From NCBI GenBank assembly GCA_937873155.1, contig CALMVZ010000012.1:1-64000 (forward strand): a stretch of DNA of 64,000 nt, read 5' to 3'. Of the stretch, positions 56,051-63,258 are shown piece by piece (position 1 is the stretch's first letter; each line of letters begins with the position of its first letter). Source of the stretch: an uncultured Bacteroidota bacterium. Its GTDB lineage: Bacteria; Bacteroidota; Bacteroidia; B-17B0; Aurantibacillaceae. The notes beneath the pieces are model-generated. The model made no database searches. It saw only the letters and a list, made by a program, of their open reading frames with translations, and was not told where the DNA came from. A program made the translations under genes and the position numbers.

Positions 56051-56905
56051 ATGTTAGCCACAGCCGAAATACAAAAAAATGTAATAGAACTAAAAGCCGA
56101 AAAACTTCCGGCAGAAGTATTGGTGATCAATATTTCAAATTACGGTTTTGAGGCGGTTAGTCTTACAAAATCACCCCATACCATTACAAAGATCGCTGAA
56201 TTGGTTGTTAAAGACCCGATCGCGCATGATGATGAATTAAGCAGGATGTTCCTGGATTTCATTTCTGAGAATAATTTTAATAAAGGAAATTATAAAAGCA
56301 TTTTAGTGAATTGGCTGGGAGATCATTTTACTTTGGTTCCTGCGTCTTTCTACGATCCTGAAAAAGCTAAAGAAATGCTTGAATTCAATGTTGGTGGTTT
56401 AAAAGGCGAACTTACATTTACAAACGATGTGAATGATATAAAATTAATATACGCTGTACCCTCCGGGTTGAAAGATGCTCTCGATAAAACATTCCCGAAC
56501 CATAATTTCAAACACATTGGTTACAGCAGCATGAAATTGTTCTTCACTCATTTCCAGTTGAAGAACGCTGATGTTTTTTTAAACTTACATCCGGGACAAA
56601 CAGAAGTACTTATTAAAAAAGACAAGAAACCCGTTCTGTACAACATGTTCAAAACACAAAATGATGAAGATGTGCTTTACTATTTATTGTTTTCCATTGA
56701 GCAGTTTGATCTTGATCCTGCTGCTCTGAAATTATTTATTTCCTCTAACAGATCTACAACAGATAATTTATTCACTGCCATTAAAAAATATGTGAAACAT
56801 GTTGATTTTACTGTTAGTGATAAGATAATTGTAAGGAAAGAAGCGTTCGAGCAAACGCCGCATCATTTCTATTTTTCGGCACTTAACCGTTTGTTGTGCG
56901 AATAA
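56051..56905 (+). CDS. DUF3822 family protein
   Basis: 284 residues. LVINISNYGFEAVSLTK, FISENNFNKGNYKSILVNWLGDHFTLVPASFYDPEKAKEMLEFN, NADVFLNLHPGQTEVLIKKDKKPVLYNMF and YYLLFSIEQFDLDPAALKL are the DUF3822 pattern, an actin/ASKHA-like fold restricted to Bacteroidota. Function unknown. Its stop overlaps the GTG start of rsmD by 10 bp, a common arrangement that suggests a link to ribosome maturation or to the next steps of translation-related metabolism (inference). Confidence 0.9.
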   Translation: MLATAEIQKNVIELKAEKLPAEVLVINISNYGFEAVSLTKSPHTITKIAELVVKDPIAHDDELSRMFLDFISENNFNKGNYKSILVNWLGDHFTLVPASFYDPEKAKEMLEFNVGGLKGELTFTNDVNDIKLIYAVPSGLKDALDKTFPNHNFKHIGYSSMKLFFTHFQLKNADVFLNLHPGQTEVLIKKDKKPVLYNMFKTQNDEDVLYYLLFSIEQFDLDPAALKLFISSNRSTTDNLFTAIKKYVKHVDFTVSDKIIVRKEAFEQTPHHFYFSALNRLLCE

Positions 56906-57423
56906 TTGGCGGAGTACATAGGGGAAAAACCATTCATGTCAAAAAAGGTCTTGACGTAAGACCAACAACTGATTTCGCCAAGGAAGGCCTCTTTAATATT
57001 CTAAATAACAAATTAGATTTTGAAGGGTTAGAAGTGCTTGATCTGTTTTGCGGAACAGGTAATATTGCTTTTGAATTTGCTTCTCGTGGCGCTAATGTAA
57101 CTTCAATTGATAAGAATGTTGATTGTGTAAGATTTGTTTCTTCAACTTCAAAAGATCTGAAACTAAATATTAATGTTTCGAAAGGAGATGTGTTCAAATT
57201 TCTGAAAACGCATTCTTATAAATACGACCTGATATTTGCTGATCCTCCATTCGTTTTAGAGAATATCCCTGAGATCCACCAATGGGTATTCCAAAATAAT
57301 TTATTAAAAGAAGGCGGCTGGCTGATCATTGAGCATGGTCCGACCACAAAATTAGATACCCTTCCTCATTTTGTTGAACAACGTAAATACGGTAATGTGA
57401 ATTTCAGCTTCTTTACGGCTTGA
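56896..57423 (+). CDS. rsmD: 16S rRNA (guanine-966-N2)-methyltransferase RsmD
   Basis: 175 residues, GTG start within the end of the DUF3822 gene. MRIIGGVHRGKTIHV, VRPTTDFAKEGLFNIL (RsmD signature), SAM motif LDLFCGTGNIAFEFASRGA, and catalytic DPPF (D116-F119). Methylates G966 (E. coli numbering) in 16S rRNA of the 30S subunit. Length is normal. Confidence 0.95.
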   Translation: MRIIGGVHRGKTIHVKKGLDVRPTTDFAKEGLFNILNNKLDFEGLEVLDLFCGTGNIAFEFASRGANVTSIDKNVDCVRFVSSTSKDLKLNINVSKGDVFKFLKTHSYKYDLIFADPPFVLENIPEIHQWVFQNNLLKEGGWLIIEHGPTTKLDTLPHFVEQRKYGNVNFSFFTA

Positions 57424-57562
57424 TGTTACGGTTTCTGGTTTTTCGTTTCTTGTTCAGGATGATGATAAATTATATCTTTACGAATAATAACAGGCTTCTC
57501 AATTTGAATCCATGTATCTAAATTAAGATAGACAACCCGAAACACTAAACCCGAAACAGCGA

Positions 57563-58552
57563 ATGTTCACTATAGACACACATACTCATATTATACCAAA
57601 GCATCTTCCCGATTACGCTAAACAATTCGGGTATGGACAATTCATAAAACTGGATCATCATGCACCGGGCCGGGCCTGGATGATGCAAGGTGACGTGAAA
57701 TTCCGTGAGATCGTTGAGAATTGCTGGGATCCTGAAGTACGTATCAAAGAAATGGCACAACACAAAGCTGACATGCAAGTGATCTGTACCATTCCGGTTC
57801 TCTTCAATTATTGGGCGAAAGCAAATGACGCATTGATCACTTCCCAATTCTTAAATGATGATATTGCTGCAACTTTCACAAAATACCCTGATAAATTCAT
57901 TGGCCTAGCAACAGTTCCGTTACAAGACGTAAAATTATCTGTGCAGGAATTAGAACGCTGCATGAAGATGGGATACAAAGGTGTTCAGATCGGAAGTAAC
58001 GTGAATAATAAAAATTTGAGTGAGCCCGAGTTCCACGAATTCTGGGCAGCTTGCGAAAGATTAAATGCTGCAATATTAATTCACCCGTGGCAAATGATGG
58101 GACAAGAACATATGGGCAAATACTGGCTGCCGTGGTTAGTTGGAATGCCTGCGGAGATAAGTCGTGCGGCATGCAGCATGATCTTTGGAGGGGTTTTTGA
58201 TAAGTACCCGAAATTAAAAGTTTGTTTCGCACACGGCGGAGGAAGTTTTTTACCAACTATCAGCAGAATTGAACACGGTTGGGATTGCAGGCCTGATCTT
58301 GTTGCTATTGATAATAAAAATAATCCAAAAACCTATTTAGGAAAATTCTGGGTTGACTCGCATGTGTGCGATCATAAAATGCTGCAATATGTAATTGATC
58401 TGATCGGTGCTGATAAAGTGATGCAAGGTTCTGATTATCCTTTTCCTTTAGGTGAAGCTGTGCCCGGAGAATTAGTTCGCTCTGCCCCACTCGATGATAA
58501 AACTAAAAAAGTTATTATGGGTGATTCTGCTAAGGAGTGGTTAGGGTTATAA
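57563..58552 (+). CDS. ACMSD-like amidohydrolase (2-amino-3-carboxymuconate-6-semialdehyde decarboxylase)
   Basis: 329 residues. Metal-site motifs: FTIDTHTHI (H7, H9), LIHPWQMMGQEHM, FAHGGGSF and GSDYPFPLGE. WDPEVRIKEMAQHKADMQVICTIPVLFNYWAK and WLVGMPAEISRAACSMIFGGVFDKYPKLKVC match ACMSD closely. In the kynurenine pathway ACMSD decarboxylates ACMS and diverts it from NAD synthesis. No other kynurenine genes are in the window, so pathway membership is inferred. Confidence 0.88.
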   Translation: MFTIDTHTHIIPKHLPDYAKQFGYGQFIKLDHHAPGRAWMMQGDVKFREIVENCWDPEVRIKEMAQHKADMQVICTIPVLFNYWAKANDALITSQFLNDDIAATFTKYPDKFIGLATVPLQDVKLSVQELERCMKMGYKGVQIGSNVNNKNLSEPEFHEFWAACERLNAAILIHPWQMMGQEHMGKYWLPWLVGMPAEISRAACSMIFGGVFDKYPKLKVCFAHGGGSFLPTISRIEHGWDCRPDLVAIDNKNNPKTYLGKFWVDSHVCDHKMLQYVIDLIGADKVMQGSDYPFPLGEAVPGELVRSAPLDDKTKKVIMGDSAKEWLGL

Positions 58553-58641
58553 ATTTTTGTAACTTTAGATATCAGACACTAAGTACGCCAATCCAGCTAA
58601 CGGGTGCGAGATTAGCGTAACTTTATGGCGCCTATAACATA

Positions 58642-59353
58642 GTTATAAGCGAGCAAACAGGACATGACAATAAATAAGACATTTACACTTCTATTGACCT
58701 TATTGACCTTTCAAAACATTACGTTAGGACAAGACAGGTTTCGCTTCGGTTTAAGCGGTGGCTTGACCTGTAGTTACGCAAAGACAACTCAAAAAAATTC
58801 ATACGGCAAAATTTCACCAGGCTTTGGACTAAATCTTTATTTCCCATTGTCAATCAAACTTAATGACAAATTAAGTCTAGAAACTGGCTTAGGTTATTAC
58901 TTCAACAAATTTAATCTAAAATATAGTGGCATTAGGTCTTCGGTCGGACAGGCTCATCCTTATACGCCGTTAAAAATTTGTTATACAAAATCACTTACAG
59001 ACAATAAGGCTTTATTTACAAACATTGGCTTTGTGCTTGACTATTTTCCAGTAAAGAATACTTTCACGAGCACTGACAGCATTAACCAAATCATTATTAT
59101 CGACAATTCGATCGGAAAAAGTAATCAGTATTTATCTTTTGAATTTGGTTTTAAAAAGACAACTATAAAGAATAAAATCCACCAAATCAGTTTACAATAC
59201 TTTTACGGGTTACAAGTAATTGCAAACGGGACAGCGTATCATCTTAACAATTCATCGAACCCTTTTAAATACACTTATTCGGGAGACTTTGCGACAATGC
59301 AGTATACGTTTTGGCTTGGCAAGAAAAACTAAGTGTATTTGCTAGCTTATAAC
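58642..59353. repeat. 13-bp inverted repeats tightly bracketing a beta-barrel gene
   Basis: GTTATAAGCGAGC at 58642-58654 (9 bp before the ATG) and GCTAGCTTATAAC at 59341-59353 (8 bp after the stop) match at 12 of 13 positions. The palindrome TATAAC-ATA-GTTATA (58633-58647) overlaps the left arm. The right arm begins a ~100-bp element shared with 39238-39335. Confidence 0.75.
58664..59332 (+). CDS. Outer-membrane beta-barrel (PorT-like) protein
   Basis: 222 residues; signal peptide MTINKTFTLLLTLLTFQNITLGQ. Amphipathic strands: FRFGLSGGLTCSYAK, ISPGFGLNLYFPLSIKLNDKLSLETGLGYYFNKF, FTNIGFVLDYFPVKNTF, YLSFEFGFKKTTIKNKIHQISLQYFYGL, and terminal MQYTFWLGKKN. This is the PorT/outer-membrane-beta-barrel 2 type. 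The coding region is bracketed by 13-bp inverted repeats only 8-9 bp from its ends, which suggests it moved as a cassette. Confidence 0.8.
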   Translation: MTINKTFTLLLTLLTFQNITLGQDRFRFGLSGGLTCSYAKTTQKNSYGKISPGFGLNLYFPLSIKLNDKLSLETGLGYYFNKFNLKYSGIRSSVGQAHPYTPLKICYTKSLTDNKALFTNIGFVLDYFPVKNTFTSTDSINQIIIIDNSIGKSNQYLSFEFGFKKTTIKNKIHQISLQYFYGLQVIANGTAYHLNNSSNPFKYTYSGDFATMQYTFWLGKKN

Positions 59354-59790
59354 AGCACATAGTGGCAACCGGGCGGACATCGGTCATCGCGGCGCGCAAT
59401 CTTTAAGACCCCTTCGGGACAATTTATTTGCAGCCGCTAAGAAACATTTGTATCTTCATATAAACGTTTGTGTGTGTAGACAGGTGATGCTTCGTAAGCG
59501 CACAAGGTAAATCTGCGGAACGTTAGACAGCATTGTGCGCACAGACTCGTTTTCTAACAAATCTCACAAAATTTAACTTGCATGTGTGTTTTGGGCGTTA
59601 CCTGCCTACGGACTCAAGGTTCCTTCGGAAAAGTTTACCTGCAACCACCCTTCGTCGGTCGACTCAAACACATTTTTTACTACCTTCATGTAACGGAACT
59701 TCCGGAGTCCAAAACAAAAACAACTGGCATGCAAAACCTATATCTGCAACAAGACAGATATTTCACCGGACAAAAAAAATCGGTAGATAA
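59333..59790. repeat. 458-bp gene-free region beginning with the shared structured element
   Basis: 59347-~59445 (CTTATAACAGCAC..GGGCGGA..GGTCATC..GCGCGC..CCCCTTCGGGA..) matches 39238-~39335 at roughly 70% by eye, including a loop TTC with changed stem bases. TATCTTCA near 59451 and a CACAAGGTAA word (also at ~39861) follow. GTGCGCAC lies near 59534. Two overlapping open frames (59533-59794) look non-coding. Confidence 0.6.
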
Positions 59791-60255
59791 ATGACAAAAA
59801 AACCTCAAATAAAAATTAACAATCCTTGTCCAATGACACCGAGCCGACTAAAAGACGGTAGCAATTTTTCTTGCAAAAGTTGTAATCAGACCTTAATAGA
59901 CTTTCGCGACAAGACAACTGAGGAAATTATTAAAGTTATCTCAGTAAAAAAGACTTGCGGTATTTTCAATCACAATCAGGTTATTGTTCCTGAATTTTCG
60001 TTTACTAATAATTTTATCTTTAAAGTATTGACAGTGTTTGCAATTTTTGGTTTTAATGTAAAGCCATTAAATGCGCAGACAAACCAAGTTGACAAAGACA
60101 GCATTAACATTCAAAAACAAAATGGCAAAACAGGCGAAAAAGTAGATGGCAGAATAAATCCTGCAGACACAAACCAAATTAAACCAAGAAAGAAAAAGTG
60201 GTGGCGCAAAAAAAAGAAGCCAAATTATAGGGTAATCGGGACTCCATCATTTTAG
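59791..60255 (+). CDS. Cysteine-motif membrane protein of a Bacteroidota-specific type
   Basis: 154 residues. N-terminus NPCPMTPSRLKDGSNFSCKSCNQTLIDFRDKTTEEII...TCGIFN matches the PC-x(n)-MTP-x-GxFCxxCxKxVxDFtxmsdeEi...CGxF pattern of short cytosolic domains at the front of Bacteroidota regulatory or carboxypeptidase-like membrane proteins; the four cysteines could bind a metal. One transmembrane helix (~70-92), then a Lys/Arg/Trp-rich tail (RKKKWWRKKKKP). The usual exported effector domain is missing, so this is a short form. Confidence 0.65.
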   Translation: MTKKPQIKINNPCPMTPSRLKDGSNFSCKSCNQTLIDFRDKTTEEIIKVISVKKTCGIFNHNQVIVPEFSFTNNFIFKVLTVFAIFGFNVKPLNAQTNQVDKDSINIQKQNGKTGEKVDGRINPADTNQIKPRKKKWWRKKKKPNYRVIGTPSF

Positions 60256-60300
60256 CTACTTCAGCAGACACTTAATCTGTGTTTAACTATATGCGCGTTT

Positions 60301-60354
60301 TCAGACGAATAAAAGAACCAAAAGTAAATGGACAATCCCCTTAATAGGTTTCAT
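60301..60354 (-). pseudogene. 5' remnant of a third lipoprotein paralogue
   Basis: On the minus strand from 60354, MKPIKGIVHLLLVLLFV then TGA. It aligns with the start of the 61211-62029 gene (MKPLKWIAYLILL...), and the preceding bases CATTTAATAT before ATG are the same as before the two intact copies. The rest of the gene is gone. Best read as a truncated duplicate. Confidence 0.6.
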
Positions 60355-60392
60355 ATATTAAATGTAATGATTAACATGAAAAACGAGTGGAT

Positions 60393-61190
60393 CTAAAAAC
60401 GGGTTATTACCAGAACTAATGCTAACACCAAAGCAGTATAAACCGCTACAACAATTAACGCCGCTAATGCTTTACCGCTTCCTTTATATTTATCAGGCAA
60501 CCTTTTGATCTTAGCAAGAGCCAAAACAGAGGATATCCATGTTGCGAAGTAAGAAAAAGCTCCCAATACCATAAAAAGTGCGAACAAGGGATAAAACTGG
60601 GTATATAAAGCAACTAATGCAATGATTCCGCAGGCAATAAATATAAGTCCGCAAATACCTGCAATATTGCCTATATCAAAAGCCGGTTTTTGATTTTGTG
60701 ATGCAACAGGGATAGTTGTTTTTCCGGCGGACAAGTTTTTTTTGATATCCTGGTAAGATTCTGTTATTCCATTGGCATACTTTACCTTTGAAATATTGTG
60801 TTGTGAAACTACGATAGTTGGTCCGTTAATATTAGCACAGCGCTTATACTTTATTTCAGTTTGAGTTACTTCCAATACTTTGACGCGTGAAACCACTCCT
60901 TCCCGTGTCCAAATGCTATCATTACAAATATCAGTAATAGAATCTTCCGGAATTTCCTTTGGTAATAAGATAAGTTGGTCGTCAGAAGACGCAGTTATAG
61001 GTTCTTCCAGGTGCCTTGAACTTATACCGGGTAAAGGAACAACCTCCTGTTCTTTTGACTCCTTTACTTTTACCTGATCAGATGAATGATGTACATAAAA
61101 TCCGTTGCGGTAATGGCGTTTTTGAAGTGTACATGAAGTCAATATAACAGCAACAAGAATTGCAACATTTAAATACTTCTTTAAAATCAT
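60393..61190 (-). CDS. Membrane lipoprotein paralogue A
   Basis: 265 residues. Lipoprotein signal with SC at C20, then KRHYRNGFYVHHSS, a linker, a soluble module VVSRVKVLEVTQTEIKYKRCANINGPTIVVSQHNISKVKYANGITESY, and three C-terminal helices (~175-262). The ExxxxIxYKRCxNxxGPxxxVxxxxIxxVxYxNG module is frequent in Bacteroidota proteins of unknown role. Close paralogue of the 61211 gene, with 20 bp between them and the same upstream word CATTTAATATATG. Confidence 0.8.
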   Translation of the reverse strand: MILKKYLNVAILVAVILTSCTLQKRHYRNGFYVHHSSDQVKVKESKEQEVVPLPGISSRHLEEPITASSDDQLILLPKEIPEDSITDICNDSIWTREGVVSRVKVLEVTQTEIKYKRCANINGPTIVVSQHNISKVKYANGITESYQDIKKNLSAGKTTIPVASQNQKPAFDIGNIAGICGLIFIACGIIALVALYTQFYPLFALFMVLGAFSYFATWISSVLALAKIKRLPDKYKGSGKALAALIVVAVYTALVLALVLVITRF

Positions 61191-61210
61191 ATATTAAATG
61201 TAACAATTAA

Positions 61211-62029
61211 TTATATAACCAACTTGTCCATGTAGATCAGAATGAGAGGAACAGCCGCAACCAAGGCGCCAAATAAAAGAATGAAAAGCGCCATTCCGGC
61301 CTTTGATCTTCCTGTATGTTTTTCAGGATTGGTCTTTATCTGGTAAAATGCATAGAGAGCGGTGAAAAAAGTAAGAAAGAACAGGATCACAGCCAAAATA
61401 AACCCTATCAAAAAAACAAGCGGAAGTTTTGTAATGATCCCAATCATCATCAGGAACCAGGCTGCTAAAAATAAAAAAGAAAATACCAAACTAACTACTG
61501 ACGTTGTATCGGGAGCAAACTTATCTTCCCCCTTAATTATTTTTTTCAGGTCATTTTTTTTGATATATTCAAATGTTACAACATTTCCGTTAACATAACG
61601 AATCCTCGCAACATCATTCTTATAAACTTTGATCAAAGGTCCGTTCAGATTTGCACACCGCTTATAAAAGACTTCGTCTTCCGTTACTTCCATGATCTGG
61701 ACTTTTGACGCTGTTCCGCTCCTTAAAATAAGACTGTCACCACAATCGTTATCACGAAATTCAAAATTCAGGCTGTTATTTTTTTTCGGAATAACAATTA
61801 TATTCTCTGAGCTTGCTAATAAAGATGATACCTCATTAGCAGGTCTCGGGCCATCTTTAATATACGGTGGAACTTTTGTTTCTTTTTGAGCTTTTACTTC
61901 CGCGACTTCCGAATTAGAAACCTTCCAATGCAAATAATACCCTTTTCTATAAGTTCGCTTTTGAAATGTACAGCCAGAAATAATAAAAGACAGTAAAATC
62001 AAATAGGCTATCCACTTAAGAGGTTTCAT
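61211..62029 (-). CDS. Membrane lipoprotein paralogue B
   Basis: 272 residues. Lipoprotein signal ISGC, then KRTYRKGYYLHW; soluble module SKVQIMEVTEDEVFYKRCANLNGPLIKVYKNDVARIRYVNGN; three C-terminal helices. Same plan as its downstream neighbour and same leader (GTTACATTTAATATATG). Together with the truncated copy at 60301-60354 this forms a tandem duplication array. A shorter relative with the KRHYNKGYY motif is at 44817. Function unknown. Confidence 0.8.
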   Translation of the reverse strand: MKPLKWIAYLILLSFIISGCTFQKRTYRKGYYLHWKVSNSEVAEVKAQKETKVPPYIKDGPRPANEVSSLLASSENIIVIPKKNNSLNFEFRDNDCGDSLILRSGTASKVQIMEVTEDEVFYKRCANLNGPLIKVYKNDVARIRYVNGNVVTFEYIKKNDLKKIIKGEDKFAPDTTSVVSLVFSFLFLAAWFLMMIGIITKLPLVFLIGFILAVILFFLTFFTALYAFYQIKTNPEKHTGRSKAGMALFILLFGALVAAVPLILIYMDKLVI

Positions 62030-62063
62030 ATATTAAATGTAACAATTAATCCGTAACCAGGCT

Positions 62064-63254
62064 TTACTGCCTGAACTTCATCCTGAATTCCAGGCCGCTG
62101 TTATTGATGAAGCTATGCTCAGCATTGATCTGTTCTGCTAAAGATCTTATTAGTTCGATCCCTAAAGAATTTGGTTTATTCTGATTGCCCTTCTCAATCC
62201 CTGGCCCATTGTCTTTTACGATCAACTCATTAAAACCCTCATTCTTTTTTAAACTGATGTCTATTTCAATAAGTTTTCCTTTTTCACCGGCGTGCTTATA
62301 TGAATTAGTGATCAATTCATTCAAAATTAAACCGCAGGGAATGGCATTACTCAATTCAAGGAATACATCTTCCATATCAAGGTTGGTTTTAACAGTTTTA
62401 GATCCGTTCAAAGAATTAATAATATCCTTCACCAGGTCCTTCGCATATTCATTAAAATTCAAACTAACTATACTTTTGCTGTTAAACACTTTCTGGTGGA
62501 CCAAAGCCATGGAATATACCCGGCTTCGGCATTCTTCTAATGCTTCTCTAACCTCGTATGAATCTGAAGAATTCTTTTTCAAACTCAGCAGACTGGTTAC
62601 AATATTCATGTTATTCTTAACACGATGGAATACTTCTGCCAATAATATTTCCTTCTCGTTGAGCATACTTTTTATAAGACGTTCCTGTGCCAAAGATTCT
62701 TTAACAACAACAACAATAAAAGCAATTGCTGTAAAAAAGCCGAGGATCATATTAAAGACCGCCAGATCACTTTCCATTTCAGGGCTTATCAACTTTGCCA
62801 TTACCTGATATTTAAAACCAAAAGCAATAGCAATGATCGAAAAAAAGCATAATAAACCTAAAGCAATCAGGTGCTTAATAGTTTCGCGTCTGCCCAGTAA
62901 TTGAACTAATGAAATGATCACAGGAAAATAAAACACAATTACATAAGAATGTATCCCCTCAGCCATATTTATGAAAAAGAAAAATATAAAACCGATCAAA
63001 TAAAAAGCGTAGGCTCCCCAAACATAATTCCTGAAGTAATTCAATATAAGTACAAAAGGCGCCGCAAAAAAAGCAAATACTAAATAGACAATGAATTGAA
63101 AGTATCCTAAACTCAAAAAGAAAATGGTGCCAGCCACCATATTAAACATTGCTATAAGAGTTACTATGTTTATCTTCCTGGTCAAATACATTTCCCAGGG
63201 CTGGAAGTTTGGCTTTACACCAATATTAAGGACCTTATTTAGTACAGTACTCAT
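62064..63254 (-). CDS. Membrane sensor histidine kinase, HisKA_2 type
   Basis: 396 residues from ATG 63254 (MSTVLNKVLNIG); the TTG four codons upstream overlaps the stop of the ABC-F gene. Six hydrophobic helices (~30-185) form the sensor. The dimerisation/phosphoacceptor box is LLAEVFHRVKNNMNIVTSLLSLK with H210, the HisKA_2 (HWE-related) form, and the ATPase has NELITNSYKHA and VKDNGPGIEKG. No response regulator is adjacent. It may follow the ABC-F gene in one transcript (4 bp gap). Confidence 0.9.
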   Translation of the reverse strand: MSTVLNKVLNIGVKPNFQPWEMYLTRKINIVTLIAMFNMVAGTIFFLSLGYFQFIVYLVFAFFAAPFVLILNYFRNYVWGAYAFYLIGFIFFFFINMAEGIHSYVIVFYFPVIISLVQLLGRRETIKHLIALGLLCFFSIIAIAFGFKYQVMAKLISPEMESDLAVFNMILGFFTAIAFIVVVVKESLAQERLIKSMLNEKEILLAEVFHRVKNNMNIVTSLLSLKKNSSDSYEVREALEECRSRVYSMALVHQKVFNSKSIVSLNFNEYAKDLVKDIINSLNGSKTVKTNLDMEDVFLELSNAIPCGLILNELITNSYKHAGEKGKLIEIDISLKKNEGFNELIVKDNGPGIEKGNQNKPNSLGIELIRSLAEQINAEHSFINNSGLEFRMKFRQ

Positions 63255-63258
63255 CGTG

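Noticed and set aside
58642-59353. Classical integron attC sites
   Set aside because: Neither arm fits GTTRRRY/RYYYAAC, and no integrase is in the window; only a cassette-like arrangement is claimed.
59533-59794. Two overlapping open frames of 85 and 70 codons before the 59791 gene
   Set aside because: They overlap each other and the next gene's leader, and show no recognisable domain or signal peptide.
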